From contig NZ_JASHIK010000001.1 of NCBI RefSeq assembly GCF_030733745.1, forward strand, positions 1-64,000: 64,000 nt of DNA. Reading direction: 5' to 3'. The stretch is from Stappia sp. MMSF_3263 (GTDB lineage Bacteria > Pseudomonadota > Alphaproteobacteria > Rhizobiales > Stappiaceae). Position 1 is the stretch's first letter, and each line of letters starts with the position of its first letter. The notes beneath the pieces are model-generated. The model did not search any database. It saw only the letters and a program-made list of their open reading frames with translations, and was not told the DNA's origin. The translations under genes were made by a program, and so were the position numbers. This document shows positions 30,517 through 39,603 of this stretch, in pieces.

Positions 30517-31839
30517 ATGCTTGCACAGGAACTCATTCGCAGGAAGCGCGACGGCGGCACGCTGAGCGCCGAAGAGATCGCCTTCTTCGTCAAGGGGCTG
30601 ACCGACGACAGCGTCTCCGAAGGGCAGGTGGCGGCGCTTGCCATGGCCGTGTTCTTCCGCGGGCTGTCGCTGGATGAGCGTGTCGCGCTGACGCTGGCAA
30701 TGCGCGATAGCGGCGCCGTGCTCGACTGGTCCGACATCGACGCGCCGGTCCTCGACAAGCACTCGACCGGCGGTGTCGGCGACAATGTCTCCCTGATGCT
30801 GGCGCCGGCGCTGGCCGCCTGTGGTGCGGCCGTGCCGATGATTTCCGGCCGCGGCCTTGGCCATACCGGCGGCACGCTCGACAAGTTCGACGCAATCCCC
30901 GGTTACAGGACGCAGCCCGACAATGCGCTGTTCCGCAAGGTGGTGCGCGAGGTTGGCTGCGCCGTGATCGGCCAGACACCTGATCTCGCGCCGGCCGACA
31001 AGCGTTTCTACGGCATTCGCGATGTGACGGGCACCGTCGAAAGTCTCGACCTTATCACCGCCTCGATCCTGTCGAAGAAGCTCGCCGCGGGCCTGCAGGG
31101 TCTCGTTCTCGATGTGAAGTGGGGTACGGGCGCGTTCATGGCGACGCTGGAACAGGCAAGGGCACTGGCAGAAAGCCTGGTGACGGTCGCCAATGGCGCC
31201 GGCTGCCGCACGAGCGCGTTGCTCACCGACATGAACGAGCCGCTCGCCTCCGCCGCCGGCAATGCGGTCGAGATGCGCAATGCCGTCGACTTCCTGACCG
31301 GACGTGCGATCGACAACCGTCTGTTCGATGTCACGGTGGCGCTCGGCGCCGAAGCACTCGTTCTTGGCGGGATTTGCGCTCATGCCGAGGAGGGGGCGGA
31401 GAAAATGCGCGAGGCCTTCTCCAGCGGCGCGGCGGCCGAGCGGTTCGCCAAGATGGTTTCGGCCCTCGGCGGTCCGGCGGACTTCGTTGAAAAGGCGGAA
31501 GGCTATCTCGCTGCCGCGCCGGTGGAACTGCCGGTCTATCCGCAGGAGCCCGGCACTGTCGTCGGCGTCGACGCGCGCGCCATCGGTGTTGCCGTCGTCG
31601 AGCTTGGCGGCGGGCGCCGCCGGGCCAGCGACGTGATCGATCCGGCGGTAGGGCTGGTGCATCTTGCCGGCATAGGCCACTCCGTCGACAGCGACGCTCC
31701 GCTTGCCATCGTCCACGCCGCGGACGAGGCGTCGGCGCGAAGGGCAAGCGAAGCGGTGCGCGCCGCCTATCGGCTCGGCTCGCCGCGCGACGTAGAGGAT
31801 CGGCCCGTCGTCGTGGAGCGTATCGCGCCGTCTGCCTGA
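30517..31839 (+). CDS. deoA: thymidine phosphorylase
   Basis: A 440-residue pyrimidine nucleoside phosphorylase. The N-terminal helical domain ([20 protein letters not shown], split here) is followed by the phosphate-binding [15 protein letters not shown] and [14 protein letters not shown], and a C-terminal PYNP domain. Length and motifs fit DeoA. AAAGGA precedes the ATG at 30517; a GTG one codon earlier is possible. Four bases separate it from deoC. An 84-base gap to deoB contains its own ribosome site. Confidence 0.95.
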   Translation: MLAQELIRRKRDGGTLSAEEIAFFVKGLTDDSVSEGQVAALAMAVFFRGLSLDERVALTLAMRDSGAVLDWSDIDAPVLDKHSTGGVGDNVSLMLAPALAACGAAVPMISGRGLGHTGGTLDKFDAIPGYRTQPDNALFRKVVREVGCAVIGQTPDLAPADKRFYGIRDVTGTVESLDLITASILSKKLAAGLQGLVLDVKWGTGAFMATLEQARALAESLVTVANGAGCRTSALLTDMNEPLASAAGNAVEMRNAVDFLTGRAIDNRLFDVTVALGAEALVLGGICAHAEEGAEKMREAFSSGAAAERFAKMVSALGGPADFVEKAEGYLAAAPVELPVYPQEPGTVVGVDARAIGVAVVELGGGRRRASDVIDPAVGLVHLAGIGHSVDSDAPLAIVHAADEASARRASEAVRAAYRLGSPRDVEDRPVVVERIAPSA

Positions 31840-31923
31840 CGGCGGCCCGGATCGGGAACCGGGTTTTCGGGACTGCAACGGGGCGGGAGACAACCGCCCG
31901 GCAACGACAAACGGGGAAACCTC

Positions 31924-33144
31924 ATGGCACGCGCGATCCTGTGCGTCTTGGACAGTTTCGGTATCGGCGGGGCGCCGGATGCCGCGCGCTTCGGCGACGA
32001 AGGCTCGAACACGCTCGGCCACATCGCGAGCGCCTGCATGCGCGGGCAAGGCGACCGGGAGGGCCTGCGCGCCGGTCCGCTTACCCTGCCCAACATGACC
32101 GCGCTCGGCCTTGCTCGCGCGGCCAAACTCGCCGCCGGCGCAGTGCCGGCCGGCATGGATGCGTCCATCGAGCCGATCGGCATTCACGGCGCCGCAAGCG
32201 AAACCTCGCGCGGCAAGGACACGCCGTCAGGCCACTGGGAAATCGCCGGTGTGCCGGTTTCCTTCGAGTGGGGGTATTTTCCGGACACGGTGCCCAGCTT
32301 TCCGAGCGAACTGACCCAGGCGATCATGCGTGAAGGGGGAGTGCCGGGTATTCTGGGCGACTGTCACGCCTCGGGCACGGTGATCATCGCCGAACTCGGC
32401 GAGGAGCATCTGCGCACCGGCAAGCCGATCTGCTACACAAGCGGCGATTCCGTGTTCCAGATTGCCGCGCATGAGGAGCATTTCGGACTGGAGCGGCTTT
32501 ATAGCCTCTGCGAGATCGTGCGCGACCTGGTCGATCCCTACAATATCGGCCGTGTCATCGCCCGTCCCTTTGCCGGGAAGGATGCGGCAAGCTTCGAACG
32601 CACTCCCAACCGGCGCGACTACTCTGTGCTGCCGCCGGAACCGACGCTGCTCGACCGTGTCGTGGCGAACGGGGGCAAGACCCTGACGGTCGGCAAAATC
32701 TCGGACATTTTCGCTCACCAGGGCATTTCGAAGGTGCTGAAGGCAGCCGGAAACAATGCGCTTTTCGACCGCACGCTGGAGGCGATGGAAGATGCGGGCG
32801 ACGGCGATCTCGTCTTCGCCAATTACATCGACTTCGACAGTCTTTACGGCCATCGCCGCGACGTTGCCGGTTATGCGGCGGCGCTCGAGGCGCTCGACCG
32901 GCGCCTGCCGGAACTGCTTGCGCACCTGCGCGATGGGGATCTGCTGGTGCTCACCGCCGACCACGGTTGCGACCCGACCTGGAAGGGAACGGACCACACC
33001 CGTGAGCGGGTGCCGGTGATCGGTCTCCTCAAGGGTGGCTCGCCGCTCGACATTGGCGTACGCACCAGTTTCGCGGACATCGGCGAGAGCGTGGCCGCCC
33101 ATCTCGGTCTTGCCCCTGGACGACATGGCACGTCCTTCCTCTGA
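31924..33144 (+). CDS. deoB: phosphopentomutase
   Basis: A 406-residue manganese-dependent mutase that turns (deoxy)ribose-1-phosphate into the 5-phosphate, linking the phosphorylases to DeoC and the pentose pathway. The metal-binding start [12 protein letters not shown], the [11 protein letters not shown]-type block ([15 protein letters not shown]), and the C-terminal [21 protein letters not shown] are all family marks. AAACGGGGAAACC precedes the ATG. Confidence 0.96.
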   Translation: MARAILCVLDSFGIGGAPDAARFGDEGSNTLGHIASACMRGQGDREGLRAGPLTLPNMTALGLARAAKLAAGAVPAGMDASIEPIGIHGAASETSRGKDTPSGHWEIAGVPVSFEWGYFPDTVPSFPSELTQAIMREGGVPGILGDCHASGTVIIAELGEEHLRTGKPICYTSGDSVFQIAAHEEHFGLERLYSLCEIVRDLVDPYNIGRVIARPFAGKDAASFERTPNRRDYSVLPPEPTLLDRVVANGGKTLTVGKISDIFAHQGISKVLKAAGNNALFDRTLEAMEDAGDGDLVFANYIDFDSLYGHRRDVAGYAAALEALDRRLPELLAHLRDGDLLVLTADHGCDPTWKGTDHTRERVPVIGLLKGGSPLDIGVRTSFADIGESVAAHLGLAPGRHGTSFL

Positions 33145-33248
33145 TCCTTGGGGTGCGGAGGGTAGCGTCGAACTGGAGCGCGCTCCGTCATCCCGCTAGA
33201 GTGATCGCCAACGACTCGCTCGGCAGATGTCCCGAACTGGAGACGCGC

Positions 33249-34112
33249 ATGACCGCACGGTCCTTTCCCGCCCCCGCCGATGGCGCCCTCACCGCCGAGA
33301 TGACGCGTGCCTATGAGGAGGATGGGTTCCTCGTCCTCACCGGCTACAAACGCGCCGCCGAATGCGATGCTTTGCGCGCCCGGATGGACGAGTTGATCGG
33401 GGCCTTCGACCCTAGCCAGAACGCATCCGTTTTCGAGACCGGCGCGCAAAGTCACGCCCGCGACAGGTATTTTCGCGAAAGCGGCGACAAGATCCGTTTC
33501 TTCTTCGAGGAGGAGGCCTTCGACGGCAACGGACGGCTGACCCGGCCGAAACACGCGGCGCTGAACAAGGTCGGCCATGCGCTGCACGATCTCGATCCCG
33601 TCTTCGAGCGGTTTTCCCGCGATCCAAGGCTGTCGCGCACTGCCCGCGATCTGGGCATCGCCGAGCCGCGCTTGGCCCAGTCCATGTATATCTTCAAGCC
33701 GCCGGAAATCGGCGGCGAGGTCAATTGCCACCAGGATTCGACCTTCCTGCACACGGAGCCGCTGTCCTGTACCGGCTTTTGGTTCGCGCTGGAGGATGCC
33801 GACGAGACCAATGGCGGCCTGCTCGGCGGGCCAGGCGGTCACAAGGGGCCACTGCGCCAGCGTTTTCATTATGACGGCGAGGCGCTGGTGATGGACCGCC
33901 TCGACGAGACGCCCCTTGCCGGAGACGTGCCGCTGGTGGCGCCGAAAGGGACGCTCGTGGTCCTGCACGGGCTGGTGCCGCACCGATCCGCCCCCAACCG
34001 TTCGCCGCGCTCCCGCCATGCCTATGCCCTGCACCTGGTCGATGGGGCCGCGCGCTGGTCGCCCGACAATTGGCTCCTGCGGGCCCCTGAAAATCCGATG
34101 CGGGGTTTTTGA
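33249..34112 (+). CDS. PhyH-family iron/2-oxoglutarate-dependent dioxygenase
   Basis: A 287-residue enzyme of the phytanoyl-CoA dioxygenase family. The iron ligands are readable: H161 and D163 in CHQDST and a distal H245 in VPHRSAPNRS, with R251 placed to bind 2-oxoglutarate. These suggest an active hydroxylase. Family members act on very diverse small molecules, so the name says little about substrate. It lies between deoB and add on the same strand, six bases before add, so it is transcribed with nucleoside salvage. A role on a modified nucleoside, base or sugar is my inference. The start at 33249 (MTARSFPAPADG) is the first ATG with alignment-like sequence; the frame opens further upstream without a good start. 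Confidence 0.85.
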   Translation: MTARSFPAPADGALTAEMTRAYEEDGFLVLTGYKRAAECDALRARMDELIGAFDPSQNASVFETGAQSHARDRYFRESGDKIRFFFEEEAFDGNGRLTRPKHAALNKVGHALHDLDPVFERFSRDPRLSRTARDLGIAEPRLAQSMYIFKPPEIGGEVNCHQDSTFLHTEPLSCTGFWFALEDADETNGGLLGGPGGHKGPLRQRFHYDGEALVMDRLDETPLAGDVPLVAPKGTLVVLHGLVPHRSAPNRSPRSRHAYALHLVDGAARWSPDNWLLRAPENPMRGF

Positions 34113-34118
34113 GGACCT

Positions 34119-35138
34119 ATGGCGAACACCTCACCCGCAAGGTCCGTTGTTCCCAAGGCGGAACTGCATGTCCATGTGGAAGGCGCGGCGTCCGGCGACC
34201 TCGTCCGCCGGCTCGCCAAGCGGCACCGCATCGACCTTGAGGACCTGTTCGGCGAGGACGGGTCCTACGAGTGGGACGATTTCGCCGGATTTCTATCCGC
34301 CTATGACCGGGCCAGCAGCGTCTTCCGCACGCCACAGGACTTTGCACTCCTGTCGGAAACCTATCTGCGTTCTCTGGCCGCCGAAGGGACGATCTACGCG
34401 GAACTGACCATCTCGCCCGATCATGCCGCCGCCGCCGGGCTTTCCTATCCCGATTACGTTGCGGGGCTTGCGGAAGGTATCGGGCGCGCGCAAGTGGAAA
34501 GCGGTATCGAGGCGCGCATGATCGCTGTCGGGGTTCGCCATTTCGGCGCGCGTGCGGTCGAGCAGGTCGCGGCGCAGGTGATCGCGCATCCGCATCCGCT
34601 GGTCACGGGTTTTGGTCTGGCGGGTGACGAGCGCGAGGGCCATCCGGCGAATTTCGCACGCGCCTTCCGCATGGCGGGCGAGGCAGGGCTTGGTCTGACA
34701 GCCCATGCCGGAGAGTTCGCCGGTCCCGAGAGCGTCACCGCTGCCCTCGACTTCCTGCGCGTCACGCGTATCGGCCACGGCGTGCGCGCCATCGAGGACA
34801 GGGCAGTGGTGGAGCGCATCGCGGAGGATGGCATCGTGCTCGAGGTCTGTCCCGGTTCGAACCTGGCGCTTGGCCTTTATTCGACGCTGCGCTTCCATCC
34901 GGTCAATCTGTTGCGCCGGGCTGGTTGCCGGATCACGCTCAACTCAGATGATCCTCCTTTTTTCGGCACGACGCTCGGCCACGAATACCGAAGCTGCGCG
35001 GCAACCTTCGGCTGGAGCGAGGACGTGCAACTTGCCATGACCCGAGATGCCATCGCTGCCGCCTTTTGCGACGGGGAGACGCGCGGGCGCCTTGCCGGGC
35101 GGCTCGAGGCGCATGTTGCGGCCAGGAACGAAAGTTGA
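34119..35138 (+). CDS. add: adenosine deaminase
   Basis: A 339-residue zinc amidohydrolase converting (deoxy)adenosine to (deoxy)inosine. The zinc histidines are in KAELHVHVEG, with LTAHAGEFAGPE (third His and catalytic Glu), RIGHGVRAIED and the final TLNSDDPPFFG carrying the metal Asp. Related adenine deaminases share these motifs, but the nucleoside context favours adenosine. It follows the dioxygenase by six bases and precedes upp by 131. Confidence 0.92.
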   Translation: MANTSPARSVVPKAELHVHVEGAASGDLVRRLAKRHRIDLEDLFGEDGSYEWDDFAGFLSAYDRASSVFRTPQDFALLSETYLRSLAAEGTIYAELTISPDHAAAAGLSYPDYVAGLAEGIGRAQVESGIEARMIAVGVRHFGARAVEQVAAQVIAHPHPLVTGFGLAGDEREGHPANFARAFRMAGEAGLGLTAHAGEFAGPESVTAALDFLRVTRIGHGVRAIEDRAVVERIAEDGIVLEVCPGSNLALGLYSTLRFHPVNLLRRAGCRITLNSDDPPFFGTTLGHEYRSCAATFGWSEDVQLAMTRDAIAAAFCDGETRGRLAGRLEAHVAARNES

Positions 35139-35269
35139 GCGTGGCGTGACGGTGGACCAGGCATGGCTTCCGGCCTCCCGGCGGTTCCGCTTTGGCCCGG
35201 CTTGATCTATGAGACTGAAAAGGTCGGGCGGAAAGGTTCGGCGACGGCAAGGATGAAAGGCGCGAGACA

Positions 35270-35899
35270 ATGAGCGGAGCAACCGTGATCGATCACCCGC
35301 TGGTGCAGCACAAGCTCACCCACATGCGGATGAAGGAAACGTCGACGCAAGGGTTTCGCCGCCTGCTGCGCGAGATCTCCGTGCTGCTCACCTACGAGGT
35401 GACGCGCGACCTGCCGATCACCACGATGCAGATCGAGACGCCGCTGCAGCCGATGGCGGCCCCGGTCATCGAGGGCAAGAAGCTGGTCTTCGCCTCCGTT
35501 CTGCGCGCCGGCAACGGTCTGCTGGAAGGCATGCTTGAACTCGTGCCGGCGGCCCGCGTCGCCCATATCGGGCTGTACCGGGATCCCAAGACGCTGGAGC
35601 CGGTCGAGTATTATTTCAAGGCGCCGGAGGACCTTGCCGAGCGTCTCGTCGTCGTCGTCGACCCGATGCTGGCCACGGCCAATTCCGCCATTGCCGCCGT
35701 CCAAAGGCTGAAGGAGCGCGGCGCCAACGAGCTCCGCTTTCTGTGCCTTCTCGCCGCGCCTGAAGGCATCGCCAAGTTCAACAGCGCCCATCCCGACGTG
35801 CCGATTTTCACCGCTGCGGTTGATGAGCGGCTGAACGAGAAGGGCTATATCATTCCGGGCCTTGGAGACGCTGGCGACCGGATGTATGGCACCAAGTGA
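35270..35899 (+). CDS. upp: uracil phosphoribosyltransferase
   Basis: A 209-residue enzyme making UMP from uracil and PRPP. The PRPP loop [34 protein letters not shown] and the uracil-binding C-terminus [18 protein letters not shown] are diagnostic. It rescues the uracil released by the pyrimidine phosphorylase from imported nucleosides. It is the last gene of the 14-kb cluster, followed by a terminator-like hairpin. Confidence 0.96.
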   Translation: MSGATVIDHPLVQHKLTHMRMKETSTQGFRRLLREISVLLTYEVTRDLPITTMQIETPLQPMAAPVIEGKKLVFASVLRAGNGLLEGMLELVPAARVAHIGLYRDPKTLEPVEYYFKAPEDLAERLVVVVDPMLATANSAIAAVQRLKERGANELRFLCLLAAPEGIAKFNSAHPDVPIFTAAVDERLNEKGYIIPGLGDAGDRMYGTK

Positions 35900-35929
35900 G
35901 CAGATGACGGGTCGGCGGATGCGGAAGGG

Positions 35930-35955
35930 AAGGCGCGGTGGCCTTTTATTTTTTT
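35930..35955 (+). terminator. terminator at the end of the nucleoside cluster
   Basis: Short AAGGC/GCCTT stem around a GCGGTG loop followed by a strong T-rich tract (TTATTTTTTT). The stem is short, but the tract is the longest T run nearby and the site follows upp by 30 bases. Confidence 0.55.
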
Positions 35956-36024
35956 GGTATCCGAATTAAAAAGACTGACTTCTCTGGCAACCAGCCGGGA
36001 AACGCCATCGCGGGAGGTTGAAAC

Positions 36025-36813
36025 ATGGGCTCAGGCGGAGAACTGGGGCTCGGGAGTGGAGCGACCTATCCGGACCTGCGCGAGCGGACCGTGCTGGTCA
36101 CCGGCGGTGGGGGAGGGATCGGCGCCGAGATCGTCCGCCACTTCGCGCGCCAGGGCTCGCGGGTCGGGTTTCTCGACATCGACACACAGAACTCGGAACG
36201 TCTTGTTGCCGAGCTTTCCGCCGAGGGTGCCAGCGTCCGCTTCGCAACGGCTGATCTCTCCGACATCGAGGCGACACGCGCTGCCATTGGCGCGATCCGC
36301 GAGGCGCTGGGCCCGATCTCGATCCTCGTCAACAACGCCGCTCATGACGAACGCCATCGTCTGGAGGAGGTGACGCCGGAGTACTGGGACAGCCGCATGG
36401 CTGTCAATCTGAAGCATCAGTTCTTCTGCGCCCAGGCCGTGGCGGGGGACATGCGCGCGCTTGGCGGCGGCACCATCATCAACATGGGCTCGATCTCCTG
36501 GATGATCGGGCAGGGCGGCATGGCCGGCTACACGGCGGCCAAGTCGGCGATTGTCGGGCTGACCCGCTCGCTCGCCCGTGATCTCGGGCCGGACAACATT
36601 CGCGCCAACTGCATCGCGCCGGGCTGGATAATGACCGATCGCCAAATCGAGCTCTGGCTCGACGAGGAGGGCGAGCGCGAGATCATGCAGCGCCAGTGCC
36701 TGAAACGGAAACTGGTGCCGGCCGACGTCGCCCGTGTGGTCCTGTTTTTTGCATCCGCAGAGGCGTCGGCCTGCACCAACCAGACCTATATCGTGGATGG
36801 TGGCTGGGTCTGA
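36025..36813 (+). CDS. SDR family NAD(P)-dependent oxidoreductase
   Basis: A 262-residue classical short-chain dehydrogenase. It has the cofactor loop TGGGGGIG (residues 28-35), DIDT after strand 2 (Asp suggests NAD rather than NADP), NNAA, and the catalytic Ser-Tyr-Lys in MGSISWM and YTAAKSA. The C-terminal IAPGWIMT is typical. GGGAGG precedes the ATG. The substrate cannot be told; the neighbouring ribokinase hints at sugar metabolism, weakly. Confidence 0.88.
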   Translation: MGSGGELGLGSGATYPDLRERTVLVTGGGGGIGAEIVRHFARQGSRVGFLDIDTQNSERLVAELSAEGASVRFATADLSDIEATRAAIGAIREALGPISILVNNAAHDERHRLEEVTPEYWDSRMAVNLKHQFFCAQAVAGDMRALGGGTIINMGSISWMIGQGGMAGYTAAKSAIVGLTRSLARDLGPDNIRANCIAPGWIMTDRQIELWLDEEGEREIMQRQCLKRKLVPADVARVVLFFASAEASACTNQTYIVDGGWV

Positions 36814-36885
36814 GTGGCAGGACCCGCGAGTGCTTTTCCGGTGTTCCTGTGAAAGACTGAAAGCCCGCACGACCGGAGGCCTTTC

Positions 36886-37809
36886 GTGATCACCGTTTTC
36901 GGTTCCATCAATCTCGACCTTGTCGTTTCCCTGCCGCGCCTGCCGGCGCCCGGCGAGACCGTTGTCGGGCCGGATCACCAGTCGTTTCCGGGCGGCAAGG
37001 GCGCCAATCAGGCGCTCGCCGCGGCGCGGGCCGGGGCCAGCGTGCGGATGATCGGCGCAGTCGGGCAGGACGCCCACGCCGAAGCCGCGCTCGTCAATCT
37101 CGAGCGCGCCGGTGTCGACCTTTCCGGTGTGCGCCATCTCGATGGCACAACCGGCATCGCCATGATCGGCGTCGATGGCAGGGGCGAAAACCTGATCATG
37201 TGCGCGAGCGGCGTCAACGCACGCGTGGTCGCCGAGTGGCTCGACGGGCGGCTGGCGCGCGGAGACCTGCTTGTCCTGCAACGGGAGCTGAGCGCCGGTC
37301 CGATCGCGGAAGCCATCGGCCGCGCGCGCCTGTGCGGAGCGCGGATCCTGCTCAACGCGGCACCGTCCGGGGCGGGAGAGCTTGCCGGTCTGGTGGGCGA
37401 TGTCGATGTTCTCGTCGCCAACGCGGGTGAGGCGGCCGAACTCGCGGCGGCGCTTGAGGGCTCGGAATCCGTTGTGCCCGAAGCCCATTGCGCGGCACTT
37501 GCCGGGGGGCGCCGTCTTGCCGTCATCACGCTGGGCGCACGTGGTCTCGTTGCGCAGCAAGGCGAGCAGCGCTGGCGGGTTGCCGCGCCCTCTGTCGAGG
37601 TGGTGGATACGACCGGCGCGGGCGATGCCTTTGTCGGAGCGCTGGCCGCCGCCCTTGACCGCGGAGCGGATATCGAGCGGGCGCTGTGCGAGGGCACCGC
37701 GGCCGGTGCGCTTGCTTGCAAGGCGAGCGGAGCGCAATCCTCTTCACCCGATGACCGGGCAATTGCGACTCTTGCCGACACGCTCGAATGCGAGAGTATC
37801 GCGGGTTGA
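36886..37809 (+). CDS. rbsK: ribokinase
   Basis: A 307-residue PfkB-family kinase. The start ITVFGSINLDLVVSLPRLPAP, the sugar-binding GGKGANQALAAARAG and the ATP/catalytic VVDTTGAGDAFVGALAAAL make it ribokinase-like. It would phosphorylate ribose from nucleoside hydrolysis or uptake, complementing the nearby salvage cluster, though it has its own position 72 bases after the SDR gene. Deoxyribokinase is an alternative. Confidence 0.87.
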   Translation: MITVFGSINLDLVVSLPRLPAPGETVVGPDHQSFPGGKGANQALAAARAGASVRMIGAVGQDAHAEAALVNLERAGVDLSGVRHLDGTTGIAMIGVDGRGENLIMCASGVNARVVAEWLDGRLARGDLLVLQRELSAGPIAEAIGRARLCGARILLNAAPSGAGELAGLVGDVDVLVANAGEAAELAAALEGSESVVPEAHCAALAGGRRLAVITLGARGLVAQQGEQRWRVAAPSVEVVDTTGAGDAFVGALAAALDRGADIERALCEGTAAGALACKASGAQSSSPDDRAIATLADTLECESIAG

Positions 37810-37833
37810 AGCGAAACATGGCGCCGGCCGAGG

Positions 37834-37851
37834 GCGGTGGGCCGCTTTTTT
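37834..37851 (+). terminator. terminator after rbsK
   Basis: GCGG-TGGG-CCGC hairpin followed immediately by TTTTTT, about 25 bases after the ribokinase stop. Confidence 0.6.
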
Positions 37852-37968
37852 GCCTGCCTGGCAACCTTCCGGAAACCCTTTTTGAAGCTTTCCCGGACAG
37901 TTCACCCCTTGCTAGGGCCTGCTGAGGCATGCTTGCCCGGTCGCAACAGGCAGCCGGGAACAGGAACC

Positions 37969-38481
37969 ATGGCGCGCTACATCATCATTGCCGTTGCCGC
38001 CATCGTCGCTGCGGCCTTCGTACCCGATCTCGCGCGGCAATATCTCGCCACCAGCACGGTCGTGGCCGCGGCGCGCGAAACGCCCGAGAAACCGGAAAGG
38101 TCATCCGGCCCGCGCACGCTGGTGCTCAAGGCCGGACGCGGCGGGCATTACGAAGTCAGCGCCCATATCAACGGCCGACCCGTGAACTCTCTCATCGATA
38201 CCGGCGCATCGGCGCTTGCCATTCCCGCCGAGGTGGCGCGACTGTCGGGTCTGGCGCCGCCGGCCTCCGCCTACAAGGTTCGCGTCAGTACCGCCAATGG
38301 CGTCGTCATGGCAGCGCAGGTGCAACTGCGTGAGCTGCGTCTCGGCAGCATCCGGCTTGCCAATGTCGAGGCGCTGGTGATGCCCGACGGCGCGCTGGAA
38401 ATCCCGCTGATCGGCATGTCGGTGCTCGGGCGCCTTGCCAAGGTGGACATTCGTTCCGGCACGATGCGGTTGATACAGTAA
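37969..38481 (+). CDS. retropepsin-like aspartic protease, membrane-anchored (TIGR02281-like)
   Basis: A 170-residue protein with one N-terminal membrane helix (RYIIIAVAAIVAAAFVPDL) and a periplasm-facing aspartic protease domain. The catalytic motif is LIDTGASALAIP (about residue 80), with VRVSTANGVVMA and LIGMSVLGRL as the other conserved segments of clan AA single-domain proteases. These act as dimers; their substrates in alphaproteobacteria are unknown. The start follows CAGGAACC. It stands between ribokinase and galM, probably as a separate unit. Confidence 0.82.
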   Translation: MARYIIIAVAAIVAAAFVPDLARQYLATSTVVAAARETPEKPERSSGPRTLVLKAGRGGHYEVSAHINGRPVNSLIDTGASALAIPAEVARLSGLAPPASAYKVRVSTANGVVMAAQVQLRELRLGSIRLANVEALVMPDGALEIPLIGMSVLGRLAKVDIRSGTMRLIQ

Positions 38482-38571
38482 TCACGACAGGTGATTTCGG
38501 GCGAGGTCCCGTTGTAAGGTTCCGGACGAGGCGGTGTTCATCGCCTGCGTTGCTACGGGACACGTCATTTC

Positions 38572-39603
38572 ATGGGCGAAAGGCTCTTCGGCGCGCTTTC
38601 TGACGGCGCGCCGGTCCGCTGTATCGGGATTGCCCGCGGTGATCTCTCGGCGGAAATCCTCACCTATGGCGCGGCAATCCGCGATCTCCGGTTCGCCGGG
38701 CGCGGCGTCGTGCTCGGTTTCGACAGTTTTGACGACTATCTCGCACATTCCCCCTATTTCGGCGCCGTTGCCGGCCGCAACGCCAACCGGATTGGCGGCG
38801 GGCGCTTCCATCTCGAGGGCAAGGAGCATGTACTCGACCTCAACGAAGCCGGTCGTCATCACCTGCATGGCGGGATGGCGGGGTTCGGCAAACGCCTCTG
38901 GTCGCTAGCCGACCATGGCGCCACCCATGTAGAGCTGATGCTGGTGTCGCCGGACGGCGATGCCGGCTATCCGGGCCGGGTCGAGGTGCGTTGCCGCTAC
39001 GAGATCGACACGGATGCCTGCTTTCGCATCACCTTGAGCGCCGAGACGGACAAGGCGACGCTTGTGAACCTGGCCGCGCACAGCTATTTCAATCTCGACG
39101 GCACCCCGGACATTCTCGGCCACCACCTGGCGATGGAAGCCGAGGCCTATCTCCCCGTCACCGACGATGCGATCCCGACCGGCGAGATCCGCCCCGTTGC
39201 GGGAACGCCTTTCGATTTCCGAGTGCCACGCGCCATCGGCGCTGCCGGCGACGAGGTCACCACGGCCTATGACCACAATTTCTGCCTGGCACGGGCAGCG
39301 GTGGAAGATCCTCGCCCGGTTGCCCGGCTGACCGGGCCTTTGTCGGGCCTTGTCATGGAGCTCTTGACCACCGAGCCAGGACTGCAATTCTACGATGGCT
39401 ACAAGCTTGCGGTACCATGCCCCGGCCTGTCGGGCCGTCACTATGGCGCGCGCGCCGGGCTTTGCCTGGAGCCGCAGCGATGGCCGGACAGCCCGAACCA
39501 TGCCGGTTTCGCCGATGCCGTCTTGCGGCCCGGCGAGCGCTATCGCCAGATCACCGAATACCGCTTCTCCACCCTGCCAGGACAAGAGATCCGCCCGTCA
39601 TGA
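38572..39603 (+). CDS. galM: aldose 1-epimerase
   Basis: A 343-residue galactose mutarotase-like enzyme that interconverts the anomers of aldoses. GRNANRIGGGRF, HHLHGGMAGFGKRLW (His general acid region), NLAAHSYFNLDG and the C-terminal LCLEPQRWPDSPNH with the catalytic Glu are all present. Its stop overlaps the next start as ATGA, so it is translated together with the amidohydrolase. Confidence 0.92.
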   Translation: MGERLFGALSDGAPVRCIGIARGDLSAEILTYGAAIRDLRFAGRGVVLGFDSFDDYLAHSPYFGAVAGRNANRIGGGRFHLEGKEHVLDLNEAGRHHLHGGMAGFGKRLWSLADHGATHVELMLVSPDGDAGYPGRVEVRCRYEIDTDACFRITLSAETDKATLVNLAAHSYFNLDGTPDILGHHLAMEAEAYLPVTDDAIPTGEIRPVAGTPFDFRVPRAIGAAGDEVTTAYDHNFCLARAAVEDPRPVARLTGPLSGLVMELLTTEPGLQFYDGYKLAVPCPGLSGRHYGARAGLCLEPQRWPDSPNHAGFADAVLRPGERYRQITEYRFSTLPGQEIRPS

